From assembly GCF_020283565.1 (NCBI RefSeq), contig NC_060061.1:46909362-46973361 (forward strand): a stretch of DNA of 64,000 nucleotides, read 5' to 3'. Source of the stretch: Trifolium pratense (lineage: Eukaryota; Streptophyta; Magnoliopsida; Fabales; Fabaceae). This document shows positions 1 to 10,639 of this stretch, piece after piece. The position numbers were made by a program, and so were the translations under genes. Below the pieces are notes generated by a model. It made no database searches, was not told the DNA's origin, and saw only the letters and a list, made by a program, of their open reading frames with translations. Positions within the stretch are counted from its first letter, which is position 1, and each line of letters opens with the position of its first letter.

Positions 1-9
1 ATTGACACC

Positions 10-525
10 ATGGAAATGAATTTTGAAATTGAAAAACAAAGTTTTCTTGAAAAAGAAAAACAGAATTTTACATGCAAAGAGTGTGATTCACTTTCCTTCC
101 AAATTGTCCAATTGAAAAGAGTTCTTGAAAGATATGAAAAAGGACAAGTTAGATTGGACAATATCCTTAGTCAACAAAGATTTTCTAATGATAAAAGTGG
201 ACTTGGTTATTCTAATTTTGACAAACCAAGTACAAATAAAACAATCTTTGTTAAGGAAATTGACCAATCCACCAAAGAGAAAGTGAATAAAGCACAAAAA
301 GTTAATCATAATCCTAAGAAGATATTTCCTAAAAAGAAATCCTATATTCCTAGATATAGAAGTAATTGTGTTCCTACTTGTTTTTATTGTGGTATAAATG
401 GCCATACACCTAATGCTTGCTATGTAAGGAACATTGGTGTTCCTAATGGGGAGTATATATGGATAAAGAAAGGAACTAACCCAAGAGGACCCAAAGAAAA
501 ATGGGTACCTAGAAAATATTATTAA
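10..525 (+). pseudogene. Retrotransposon gag fragment with CCHC zinc knuckle
   Basis: Open frame of 171 codons that continues upstream of the window. It contains a coiled-coil-like stretch (about residues 20-60, CDSLSFQIVQLKRVLERYEKGQ), a lysine-rich linker, and a CX2CX4HX4C zinc knuckle at C124, C127, H132 and C137. It ends in GPKEKWVPRKYY, the kind of tail that precedes the protease in Sirevirus gag-pol. The zinc knuckle binds RNA in the capsid-like particle. The usual protease motif (a WYLDSG-type box) does not follow and the frame stops, so this is a gag remnant and not a functional polyprotein. The first in-frame Met is not necessarily the true start. Confidence 0.75.
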
Positions 526-783
526 TTGTTTTGTAGGTACTTGAAGACCATATGTTAAAATTGTCATATTAAGATTGGTTTCTTCAAGATACAAGACCAT
601 ATGATATAGTAGGATTAAAGTTTTCATTGAATTAAAGATGATTTGAAGAGCATCAACATTGATATTTTTATTGACATCAAATCATTGTGAAGAAGATAAG
701 TATTTTTAATATATATTGTATATAATTTCCCTTATATTATTATTATTCTTTGAATTCTACTCTTTCTTCTTTTTGATGATGTC

Positions 784-945
784 AAAAGGGGGAGAAGGAG
801 TATATACTTGTATGCTTGTGTTTTGTGGTTAAAATTTTTCAGGATATTCATTTGCAAAACAAAGGGGGAGACATACAAGATAGGGGGAGATTCATTGAGC
901 AACAATGTCAAAAAGATATGGTTTGTCATCATCAAAAAGGGGGAG
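784..945 (+). promoter_or_regulatory. Cluster of four polypurine tracts before the 3' LTR
   Basis: AAAAGGGGGAG at 784-794, AAAGGGGGAG at 861-870, AGGGGGAGA at 882-890 and AAAAAGGGGGAG at 934-945. The last lies directly before the LTR and is the expected plus-strand DNA priming site. The upstream copies match the multiple-PPT arrangement known for Sireviruses. Confidence 0.7.
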
Positions 946-947
946 AT

Positions 948-2125
948 TGTGAAGAAGATTTCCTTCTTGAACTTGGCTGGGTTTTGATGATAACAAACTC
1001 ACATCATAAAAGAAGAAAGCTTATTGAGGCTCAACATGAGGAAACAACATCAAGACCAAAGTATTAGACTTAGTATTTAAATTATTTGTAAGTATGGTCC
1101 TTATCTTTGATTTATTACTTTTAATAAATATATAACTTAGAATGCTCAGAAATTATTTTAAAATTAATTACACATAAATTTCTAAGTTGAATATAAAAGT
1201 CCTATGAAGCAAGCTTTTAAAATTATAAAAAACTGATTTTGAAAAATAGGTGTCAGGACCTTTTAAATCTGTTCGGTCGTTAACCGTTTTAAAATGATCT
1301 GTTGCTGTTGGTAATTCAAAGCAGTGCAACGTTTGAATTTTGAAACCAGTTCCTTTTACATCGCCTGTTCGTAACAACAGTCTTAATATGTCCTGGACAG
1401 AATGCATATTTTATGAACCATTGCATTTTTTAAACATAACTTTTTATTATATGTTTTTTTCTAAAAGTTGTCTTGCTTCATGGACATTCTAAAGCCTCTA
1501 TAAATATATTTGTGATCATTACAATCAAGAACAACTTTCATATTCACAATATTTCTAAGTTATTAATATCACTTTTTCTCATAAACTTTCAAACATATAT
1601 CTTGTGAAACTTTGCCTATATTTTCATATCCATAAAAGTTTCTGAGCACTAAGATATATACATTATTAAAGTGATATTGATTTGATAACAGCCATACATA
1701 GTTTTCTTCATTGTAACTTTGTATTGTTGCTTGTTTTCCAAAGTTGTGGAAACAAGTGTTGTTTAAGATAGTGGGGTGCTATCTTGTGTTGTATGAGAAT
1801 TTCACCATAGGGTTTGGTGAAGATTCTTGTGGTTAAAGATAGTGGGGTGCTATCTTGTGTATGTTAGAAAGATTGTTAGGGGGTCTTGGGGTAAGATTGC
1901 TTGTAACAAAGATTCTAACATAGTGAATTCCTTCGCGGGGTGTGAAGGGAGTGGACGTACCGATAGGGGAACCACTATAATTCTCTTGTGTCGCTTTTCT
2001 CTTTCCCTTTTCTCTTTTATTTTTCAGCATATTGTTATTACCTTCATCATAACTTTCAAGATCAAAACATCTCTAAAATAACCAAAAAGTCTTAAAACCT
2101 AATTCATCCACCCTATTAGGTTGCA
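948..2125 (+). repeat. 3' long terminal repeat of the Sirevirus-like element
   Basis: It begins with TGTGAAG right after the last polypurine tract and ends near TTGCA, about 1.18 kb, within the usual Sirevirus LTR range. It carries a TATA box (CTATAAATA, 1498-1506). Downstream are two copies of a 25-bp repeat (1765-1789 and 1836-1860), each folding as AAGATAG-loop-CTATCTT. The exact 3' boundary is inferred, because no second LTR is available for comparison. Confidence 0.6.
1498..1506 (+). promoter_or_regulatory. TATA box of the Sirevirus-like LTR
   Basis: CTATAAATA in the middle of the LTR. By analogy this places the U3/R boundary near 1530. There is no experimental support. Confidence 0.5.
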
Positions 2126-3236
2126 CTCTTAATCTTACAATTTTTTTCCCAAAGTGTTCCTTATAATAAGGACCGGAGGGAGTAATTAATTAGAGCATCT
2201 AGTTTTATAAATCTATAAATAAGGGATTCGAACAACTTCTCAATAGTCATTCTTTCTGTTTGCATTAAATCATCGGCTAACGGAACAACAATAGGACCAG
2301 TAATCTGAATCACACCTTGGATTATTTGGAAGTTAGTATAGAAGATCAGTTAATTGACAAAAAAATGAAAATGAAAATTACACATTTAAATGATACATAG
2401 ATAATAGATTTATGTTGGTTTGGAATTACCATATGAATGCTGATTTGAATTACTCCACACAAAAGACCCGCAAATTCGTAAAAGAGGATGAATCATATGA
2501 ACAAAGAAATAACACAGATTAATGTGAAGTATTTAGTTTTGAAAAAAATTCTTGGATGTAATCATCACAAAAATACCAAAACCACTAAAAGAAAGAGATT
2601 AAAACAAAAATTAAGAAGAAGAAGAATGATAGTCACCCATCTGCAAAAAGGAAATATTAACAAATAATCACATAATTTGGAAATGAAGAGAAACATAAAA
2701 ATCTCATGAATGAAGGTAATATATATAGGGGGTAAGGGATAGACACATTTAAGGAGAAAAAAAAACTTGAAAAAAGCATATGAAAAGATAATGCATATAA
2801 ATGGTGAATATATTATTAGGCATATAATTTCTTCAAAGTAAATGTTGCATATGAAAAGACAAATGAAACAGATACATATTGATTGGTGGGCATTGGAAGA
2901 GAAATAAGAATTAAATTAACCACTAAATTGAGTTTTAGAGAGAAGTAGGAAGTGATGTGGCATGATAAAGTGATTTAATTGGATGTATTGAATGACATGG
3001 CTAAATGAAAAAATTTGATTGGTTTAAGTGGATTAGGGTTTAGATAAACATTAGGATAACTATTTAGGAATTATATATATAGATTTCATGGAAATCAGGT
3101 TGACGACCTCCGTCAAAAAAAAAGGTTGACGACCTAACACACACCAACAACGAAATTCTACTGAGTCGTTGTCATTGTCATAAAGTTTTTGTGAAGGATT
3201 TAGTTTACTTCTTCTAGGTGCTCGGAGCTAAGTTTA
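2126..3236. other. Gene-free AT-rich stretch with a MITE terminus at its left end
   Basis: At 2141-2184 is a single Stowaway-type end reading out as GGACCGGAGGGAGTA, directly next to the retrotransposon LTR; its partner end is not in the window. From about 2213 to 3083 a block starts ATCTATAAATAAG and ends TATATATAGAT, which could be another non-autonomous element with short inverted ends, but this is weak. GGTTGACGACCT occurs twice around 3100-3135. No coding sequence is supported. Confidence 0.5.
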
Positions 3237-3456
3237 GGGTCCGTTTGACCTATCATTTTTTGAGTTTATGCAAATAGCTTATGCAATATAAATTAAGTTT
3301 TATGTTATTTTATAAGTTCATACTAGTGAAAATTGTAATTTTATAAGCTATTTTATCACAAACTACTTTGACAAACTTATAATAATAAATAAAAATTGCA
3401 TAAGTTGTTTGTATAAGCTCTAAATAAGAGGAAAAAAAGTCAGGTCAAACGATACC
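3237..3456. mobile_element. PIF/Harbinger-like MITE with TTA target duplication
   Basis: 220 bp. The left end GGGTCCGTTTGACCT and the right end (read outward) GGTATCGTTTGACCT form imperfect terminal inverted repeats. TTA flanks both sides (3234-3236 and 3457-3459), the target-site duplication of PIF/Harbinger (Tourist-type) elements. The interior is AT-rich and non-coding, so it is non-autonomous. Confidence 0.65.
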
Positions 3457-3474
3457 TTAGTTTTGGTTGCATAT

Positions 3475-3789
3475 TACTCCCTCTGTTTTTTTTTTTTAAG
3501 TGTTCAGTTGGAATAGTAACACACAATTAAGAAAATGTACTTTTGCACCTTATCTTTTTATTATACTCTAATGATAATCCACCAATAAATTCTTATATAT
3601 TTTATGTACGAAAAAAAATAAAAATAAAATTTAATTTTCTAAATATATAGCATTAATTAGTTTTATTGAAAAAGATAAGAGTAATTAACAAAGTGTACCA
3701 TTAACAAATCGTATCTTTAAACATCAAATTGACAGTTATTTAGAAATGCTAAATCTGACGAAACTGGACAAGAAAAAACGGAGAGAGTA
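3475..3789. mobile_element. Stowaway-like MITE
   Basis: The termini are TACTCCCTCTGTTTTTT on the left and, read outward on the right, TACTCTCTCCGTTTTTT. The outer TA fits the Tc1/mariner-type target duplication. About 315 bp, AT-rich and without coding capacity. Confidence 0.65.
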
Positions 3790-4082
3790 GTATTTTTAAT
3801 ATTTCTAATTTAATTTAATAAAATTGATTACTACGGAGTATTAAATTTATCAATTTATTCTTATTAATTTTAATAATATTTCAAATTTTATATATTTTAT
3901 TATAATTTTGCTCTTTAGTCAAAAAAAAAAATTATGCTTTTGCTTTTGTATTAAAATATCAATGTATACAAAAAAATAGGAAAAAAAAACACCAAAAAGA
4001 TTATAGAAAGTAGGGCCAGCCTTGAGGGAGTTCAAGGTGCCCTGTGCCGGACCTCCATTTTTCGGGGGCTTCAAAAATAATT

Positions 4083-4950
4083 GGCTAAATTGCACTTTTG
4101 GCCCCCTAAGTTTCAGAAACTTGCAATTTTGGCCCCTTATGTTTCAAAATAACACTTATAGCCCCCTAAGTTTCAAAAAGTTGCGATTTTGGCCCCCTAT
4201 GTTTCAAAATAGCAATTTTGGCCCCCTAAGTTTCAGTAGTTGCGATTTTGGCCACCTATGTTTCAAAATAGCACTTTTGGCCCCTATCTTTACCCCTTTT
4301 GCAAAAGGTCAATTTTGATCGAGTCAAAGTTGATGTGGCAAGTCACTTAAGTGACTCAGCTGCCACGTCAAAATTTTTTTGTCATCTTATAATTAAAAAA
4401 ACTAAAAGAATAAAAAATAAAAGGAAGAAGTCACATGCTTTAAATTTATTCTTTCACTACGTTCAAAAAAAAAAAAATTATTCTTTCACTAACACACATA
4501 TATAATCTCAAATCCTAAAGAATTAACCAAATACTTCGTGACGTTTATTCAAAAGGATTTTTCACTATACGTAAAAAAAAACCTAATTCCAAATCCAAAA
4601 ATAGGAAACAATGGAAATTGAAAACTCTTCGTGCTTTTTGTTATGTCTTTTTAATTATGTAATGACTTCATATATGTAATGACTTGATTTGTTATGTCAT
4701 TTTGATTTAGAAAAGTGTCTTGAACTTTCATTTAGAAAAGTGTCTTGAACTTTCATTTTGCAAAAGGGGTAAACATAGGGGGCCAAAATTGCTATTTTGA
4801 AACATAGGAGGTCAAAATAGCAACTTTTTGAAATTTAGGGGGCCAAAAGTGCTATTTTGAAACATAGGGGGTCAAAATTGCAACTTCCTGAAACTTAGGG
4901 GGCCAAAAGTGCTATTTTGAAATATAGGGGGCCAAAAGTGCAATTTAGCC
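4083..4950. mobile_element. Mutator-like foldback element with tandem-repeat arms and 9-bp TSD
   Basis: The left end begins GGCTAAATTGCACTTTTGG and the right end is its inverse, ending CCAAAAGTGCAATTTAGCC. Both are flanked by the perfect 9-bp direct repeat AAAATAATT (4074-4082 and 4951-4959), which is diagnostic of Mutator-superfamily insertion. Each inverted arm (about 4083-4315 and 4757-4950) is built from several copies of a roughly 28-bp motif (TTTTGGCCCCCTAAGTTTCA and variants), so the arms can fold into a long imperfect hairpin. The core has no transposase. An apparent 98-aa frame over the left arm is only the repeat translated. Confidence 0.8.
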
Positions 4951-6099
4951 AAAATAATTTATACAGTAGTAGGTTTTTTAAAAAATTAACTAAAAAGTCC
5001 TAATGTTCTTACATTCTGACACATTTTAGCAAATACAGTCATAATGAAAGCCCATACTTTGCTGGGGTTAAGGGACATCTCCTCACTAACATTAGCTAGA
5101 GAACCATGTTTGTGTAATCAAAATATTACCAATTAAGTAAACAAAACCATTACACTCATAAACAAGTAAGTATAAAATCAAATGGTATTTTGGTATTTCA
5201 GATAATTTTTATTTATAGAAAAAGTTGTCCTATGATTTTGTGAGAGACAAAAATTTCAATATTTATCCGGTTTTTAAATCTAACATGTTACAACTAGTTG
5301 TGATGTCCAATCCAATCACTTACTACATCAACTAATGCCAAGGCTTAATATTAAGACTTAAGATAAAGATATGATAATATCATTTGTTGATCTGAATCTG
5401 TGTAGGAGGATGCTGATAACCCAAATAGCCACTACAGAGACCAATGATGAAGGTGAAAACTCTGAATATTTTTTCTATTCTTATATTACTACGTCTAAAG
5501 CCTTCATCCTTTTGATTTTGAACCTTTTCCTATCCCACAAAAATTGTTGGACTCAAAACACATGTTTACACAACATGCGGAAGATCTTAAGCATTGATTG
5601 GCTTCCACCAAACCTGTTTTGGAGAGTATCACTCAAACGAATTTACCATCAAATAAGAAAACATATTCAACACATTTTCTCTATTTCAAATAAGTATGAT
5701 TATTGATTGTATACTTATAGGTATTTCTTAGTAACTTTTGGTCTCTAAATTGTGTTGTGTTGTGTTGTCATACATACCAACCACACAACAGGGGAAAAGA
5801 CAGAGGACTTAAAAATAATTCCTAGTTAGAGCACTACAATATGCCTCTTTATGCAACATGAAAGGGTTGAATGAATTTTACTTAATTTTGAATAGAAAAA
5901 TATTTGGGAACCCTCTCACTTACTGACACACATGACACAACTATCCAATCCCCTAATACACCTCGAGATATTTCATTTTGCACGGAAAAATTTTACATGA
6001 AAATTTTAGTAATGTCATAGCTATGAATCTCAGTGACTCATACTTCTGCACTACACATGGAACATACATTAATATATATGTAGACAATAATAGTAATTT
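4951..6099. other. Gene-free stretch
   Basis: AT-rich. A 111-codon frame at 5371-5706 shows no recognisable domain, no paralogue in the window and no coding-like composition. Nothing else is supportable. Confidence 0.4.
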
Positions 6100-6598
6100 A
6101 AGAAAATATACGTGAAAAATATGATCTCATATGATATAAAATTGTTGAATGATCAAAAACATTACAGCAAGTGAAAAATATGATCTCATTCTCATATCAT
6201 AGAACTCTTCAATCTGCATAACATTTCAGGATCTGCCACATGCATAATGACCTGATAAAATGTAAAGCAAATTACATTGTTTGTGATCAATAATTAAAAC
6301 AAAATACTCTAGTAATCAATAAATATATGAAGTAGATTTCACAAACCTTAACTAGCAGGAGTTCAATTTCTATGAAAGCTATTTAACTTTACCATCAAAG
6401 TTACGTAGACCTTGTCACCCACTCCATCAACAAACCGATAGCATGCATGCCTCCACTTCCTAATAAGATACAAAGAACCACAAATTCCCCAGAAACCTGC
6501 TGCAAATCCAACTCCCATGCCTAGATACAACGATTCTGGTACAGGTTAGTGAGTTAGTGACATATAACTGATATAAGTTACGAGATTGTAGTGTGATT
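6100..6598 (-). pseudogene. RLP pseudogene: C-terminus and 3' UTR fused to promoter
   Basis: On the minus strand, 6538 down to 6363 encodes only the last ~58 codons of the RLP family: juxtamembrane and membrane segment, KWRH basic motif, and a C-terminus like the intact genes. It ends at the same stop position as the intact copies. 6100-6362 matches the 3' flank shared by all copies. Just upstream of the coding remnant (6539-6598) the sequence switches straight to the RLP promoter/5' leader, matching 41318-41365 of the third intact gene. The signal peptide and all LRRs are gone, so an internal deletion joined the two ends of the gene. The remaining promoter is split by an LTR element at 6599 and resumes at 8819. 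Confidence 0.75.
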
Positions 6599-6644
6599 TG
6601 TTGTCTATTTTAACAAAATAATTTATTTTAAAGTTATTTTAATA

Positions 6645-6677
<33 letters not shown>

Positions 6678-8810
6678 TTGTTAAATGTGTTTTTTAGTTG
6701 GTCAAAGACATGTTTTTTTTTTTTTTAATTCAATTTATTTGGTTTTAATCCTAATTATAAGGATTTTCGGTTATGCTTTGCAACAATAACTTTTTAACTA
6801 CATCATCATCATGAGTATATGAATAACAAAGAATTGAGGAGTGAGGGGTGGGAGAAGAATTGAAGCAAGTCACACTCACGGTATTTACACTCACTGTGTT
6901 CATCTATGGCTCCTCCTTACTATGTTTTGATACGTGACATAAAATAGAGAAATTATTTTCCTCTTCATCACAAATTGAGTTGTTATCTTCCTGGATTACA
7001 TCACCGGTGTCTAATAATGTCTTGCTAGTTCTGTCACCTCGGATATGATTCATATCCGGGAAGGACCTGTTGAATCCTGGGGGATTTGCGCTTATGAGGC
7101 GGATAAACCCTTAAGGACAATGCGATCAGCACGCCTCAGGTATTGTATCACGTTCACTAATTTGTAGGTTTATGATTATGTGGTTGTTTACTATGCGAAT
7201 GACATCAAACTACTACACCCACAAGAGATAAGTTCCTATGAACTCTATTTTAATTTATTCTCTATAATATATTTGTTGAATTACTTAATTTAATTAATAT
7301 ATGGTTGAATATTGTGAATAGGTCCAATTTTTACAACAATCTTAAGGATTTATTCTATTATATAGTATGCTCAGATTATAGAACCCTAAAACCCCAATTT
7401 TGCGGCGAGAGAAGAATTACACGTTGAATACATAAGTACATTGGGTGATAAAGAATTATATGGATAGCTAAAGTTTCCAACCCACGAAATGATGAAATAA
7501 TTTTGTGACACATCGAGAGGAATTGGACTTAAGCCATTTGAAATCAACAAGTGATACGAACCCAACCTTTGTGATTGGAGATCCCATGAATAAGGTTCAT
7601 ATGGGTAAGAACAAGTTACTTGTTAGATCTGCTAGCACAAAAAATTAGTTAATTAATTTTTGTCTTAGTCCTTTTCCTATGGTGTGAGTGAGAAAGTGCT
7701 AGATACTACATTATTGAGAGGTTAAACTTATTATAAAGTTTTTAATGAATTTCATATCTCTTATGGGTGGTGTATGATTTGCAGCATACACTTGATGAAA
7801 TCACCTATTTGAGTGTCAAGTGGGGCCGCTTGTATGAGATCTTGGCGAAATCTCTAGAGCACTCATGAAAGAATTCAGGCACGCGCACGGCCTATTCGCG
7901 CAACACAGCGGCAACAACAAGGACTGTGGGGTGTAATGCGATTGGTAGACCGCTAACATACGCTAAGTTTAATTGGTTCATATAGCTTGCTACACAAATG
8001 TTACTGTGTGTTAAGTACTATCAGTCTAGCACTAGTTCATATAGCTTGCTACACCAGTTTGATGCATTACATCAATGATGTTAATCCAGGAAATGGTTTT
8101 TTTTTTTAGTATTCTTGAAAACTTTAAAATAAATTATGGGGGATTGTTGGATATTTTGATATTATAATTTATTTTTAAGTATTATTATTGTTAATTATTA
8201 ATATTGTTATTATTGTTTACCGGCCGTTTCTATTTACATGCAATATTACTCCATCAATCCTAATAAATAGGAATCATAATTTTTCTTAAAGGAAAAGATA
8301 GTGCAACATTAGTATATGTGTCATGAGAGGATCCTATGTATATGGTATATATATAAGAAGATTGAGCTCTCGTATTATGATGGTGTGTGTGCATATCTCT
8401 TTCAACCAAGTGAAATGATTTTGAACAAAAATAATTTCCCCACTCATAAAATTGAGTTATCTTCCTGGATTACATCACCGGTGTTTAATAATGTCTTGCT
8501 AGTTCTGTCACCTCGGATATGATTCATATCCGGAAGGACCTGTTGAATCCTGGGGGATTTGCGCTTATGAGGCGGATAAATCCTTAAGGACAGTGCGATC
8601 AGCACGCCTCAGGCATTGTATCACGGTTCACTATTTTGCAGGTTTATGATTATGTGGCTGTTTACTATGCGAATGACATCAAACTACTACACCCACAAGA
8701 GATAAGTTTCTATGAACTCTATTTTAATTTATTCTCTATAATATTTGTTGAATTACTTAATTTAATTAATATATGGTTGAATATTGTGAATAGGTCCAAT
8801 TTTTACAACA
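6599..8810 (+). mobile_element. Old, internally deleted LTR retroelement inside an RLP promoter
   Basis: About 370 bp (about 6969-7338) recur almost unchanged at about 8448-8810, and both copies end TTTTTACAACA. The first repeat starts TGTTGTCTATTT at 6599 and the second TGTTGGATATTT at 8145, after a purine run (ATGGGGGA). Best reading: LTRs at 6599-7338 and 8145-8810 with diverged U3 halves around a ~0.8-kb decayed interior. The RLP promoter sequence that stops at 6598 resumes at about 8819, showing an insertion. No clear primer-binding site or intact frame is seen. The (ATT)n tract at 6645-6677 lies in the first U3. Confidence 0.6.
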
Positions 8811-9127
8811 ATAAAATAATAAGATGTTAGCTAATGGGAAAGCATGAAAAAAGAAATAGTAGCTCAAAAGAAGTAGTGGAAGACTTTGAATTTTGAAGTC
8901 ATTGACATGAGTGTTAGCTAATGGGAGTAAGACTTTTGAAAAAGCATAGAATATTTAGAATCATATAACGTATCAAAGAAGTAATCCACTTTCTCCACCA
9001 AAACCAATTACATGAGCAACAATGTCCAAATAAATACATATTTTTATATTAAAGTACAAATGATATGGATTCTATTGGTTGAAAATGTTTGCTATGTGCA
9101 CTATCCCTTAGGCCAACATCCCAGTTG
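8811..9127. other. Continuation of RLP 5' flank (non-coding)
   Basis: AAGATGTTAGCTAATGGGAA at 8819 and the following ~180 bp match the upstream flank of the intact RLP genes (near 15870-16130 and 41375-41400). No gene is present. Confidence 0.55.
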
Positions 9128-9278
9128 ATTAATTTTTATAAAAAACATTTCAAACTTAATCTATAAAACTATAACACAGAAATTTGGATGACACAGAAAT
9201 TGGTAATTCTCATATACTTTTTCAACATTCAGCAACCAATTAAATTTTTATAAGCACAAAGGGAAATCGACTGTGCAA
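9128..9278 (-). pseudogene. Relic of PMD gene exon 4/exon 3 region
   Basis: Short decayed matches to the full PMD gene lie in its order: ATAAAAAACATTTCAAACTTA (compare 45834-45851), GGATGACA with GGTAATTCTCATATAC (compare 45921-45973), and AAGCACAAAGGGAAA (compare 46484-46498). Large parts are lost and the frame is broken. It is evidence that a PMD copy once stood next to this RLP copy. Confidence 0.5.
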
Positions 9279-9404
9279 TATGTGAGTTCAGTGAGAGTGT
9301 GTACATAATATTATATACTATGAGCTCAAATGAAAAATTTCAGTCTTGTTCATATATGTGAGATCAATGGAAATATGTAGTAAGAATGGTTATCATAAAT
9401 GATA

Positions 9405-9495
9405 GTTAATTTTGGATCAGAGAAGAAGATGGAATTCAAATGGGAGTATGATTTGTTAGGAGATGCTGGCGTGGTTATATAATATGTTGGACCGT
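9405..9495 (-). other. Relic of RLP 5' leader and promoter without a gene
   Basis: GATGGAATTCAAATGGGAGT, then GTTAGGAGAT and GGTTATATAATATGTTGG match the region immediately upstream of the second intact RLP (26195-26265), including its TATA box. No RLP coding sequence is attached, so the gene body has been deleted. The flank match runs on to about 10460. Confidence 0.6.
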
Positions 9496-9517
9496 TAGAA
9501 AGAAGAAATAGTTGTCA

Positions 9518-9645
9518 TGTGAGTTTAGTTCAGTTGACAGAGACATTGTATTATATATGCAGGGAGTTGGGGTTCGAATCCCGGACATTCCCACTTATTC
9601 ATCGGGTGAAATTTCTAGTCATTAGGCTATTTGACAAAAAAAAAT
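9518..9645 (+). mobile_element. tRNA-derived SINE
   Basis: GTGAGTTTAGTTCAGTTGAC resembles a pol III A box, and GGTTCGAATCC (about 9574) is a B box. The head is followed by an A-rich end at about 9635-9643. This head/tail structure and length (about 130 bp) fit a plant SINE. TTAGAAAG occurs near both ends (9495-9502, 9646-9653), but the left copy is not immediately adjacent, so the TSD is uncertain. Confidence 0.6.
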
Positions 9646-10639
9646 TTAGAAAGTTTGGGTTGTTGTACTTTTTGGATAACAATATTTTGTGATCTTTCAT
9701 AAATCTACCATTCAGTTACAAGAGTAAGCTGCATATACTTTATAGGATGAAAATGCATTTGTGAGTCGATGAATAAGACAAAAAGTACTACTGGATAATC
9801 ACTATGCTTTATTAGGCCCCGTTTTCATTATTTCTATAAATGAATCATTCACTTTAAAAGTTACACTTCTTTCCACAAAGAAAATGGGGCCAAATAAAGT
9901 TTTAATTTTGGAAATGAAAGCTAACTTTTGCTCTCTAATTGTTGGAAATAAAGTTAATTAATTAAAAAGAAGGCACTTGCATGAGGTGATTTATCTTAGA
10001 ATCAATTATTGTGTATTGTGATGCGGTATATGCTTTCTTGCATGCACTTTTGTTAACAGTTTCTTTTCCTTTGTGTTTACCCTTCATAACCTAGGAGAAG
10101 GGGTCTTAGTAATCTAGAGTTCGGCCGCGAGATAAGTAAAGTCTCGTCAAGAAATTGTTCCATCCAAAACTCAATAACTTGGATTTTTTTTTTTTTTTTT
10201 TTTGAAACAGAACAATTTTATTAAACAGGCAAATTAGGACACGTCTTCAATAAGTTCCGATGCATGTAAATTTTCACTATGCCAACGTTTAAAGTCATCT
10301 ATGCCAATAATTCATGTTTGTCTCATTTTCTTTTTAAAAAGTTAATCACATTTTCTTTTTTAAAAATGATTCACACTTAATTTTCTATTATTAAGTAATG
10401 GTGTGAGAATACACGAGGAAAGTAGTCAAAAAGAAAAGTTTTTGATTCGTTTTTTCACTTTATTTTAGGGCGACAATGAACTGAGCCGACTCAAATAAAG
10501 TTTGAGACTCGATTCGATAATTGGTTTGTTCTATTAGTTAATATTACTTGATACCTATTTTGAAGCAATTTTAACCAAAAAGCAAGATTAAACTTAGTCA
10601 CCAAGTTAGTTTACTTGGTCACCAAGATAACTTGGTGAT
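9646..10639. other. Duplicated RLP upstream flank (non-coding)
   Basis: 9720-10060 matches 26600-27010 (for example TGAATAAGACAAA followed by ATCACTATRCTTTATTAGGC). 10320-10460 matches 34980-35110 (CGAGGAAAGTAGTCAAA). In the second copy the two halves are split by the gypsy element at 27162-34975. A T-tract followed by GAAACAGAACAATTTTATTA (10183-10225) may be a reversed retroposon tail. No gene is seen. Confidence 0.55.

Larger units (their letters stand above)
1..2125 (+). mobile_element. 3' part of an internally deleted Sirevirus-like Ty1/copia retrotransposon
   Basis: The window opens inside an LTR retrotransposon on the plus strand. Visible in order are a gag C-terminal frame with a CCHC knuckle (10-525), a non-coding stretch with four AAGGGGGAG-type polypurine tracts (784-945), and a long terminal repeat from about 948 (TGTGAAG) to about 2125 (GGTTGCA). 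No protease, integrase, reverse transcriptase or RNase H lies between gag and the LTR, so the copy is internally deleted. Multiple polypurine tracts before the 3' LTR and a gag of this type are known Sirevirus features. The 5' LTR, if present, lies upstream of the window, so the target duplication cannot be checked. Confidence 0.75.

Noticed and set aside
4022..4318. 98-codon frame with repeated FGPLSF/FWPPMF pattern
   Set aside because: It is the translation of the tandem-repeat arm of the foldback element; no promoter or homologue.
5371..5706. 111-codon open frame
   Set aside because: No domain, signal peptide or paralogue; length is within chance expectation for this much AT-rich DNA.
9518..9645. 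Possible tRNA gene from A and B box matches (also 23584, 36332 and 49650)
   Set aside because: No cloverleaf, anticodon arm or acceptor stem can be formed. A-rich tails and target duplications indicate SINEs.
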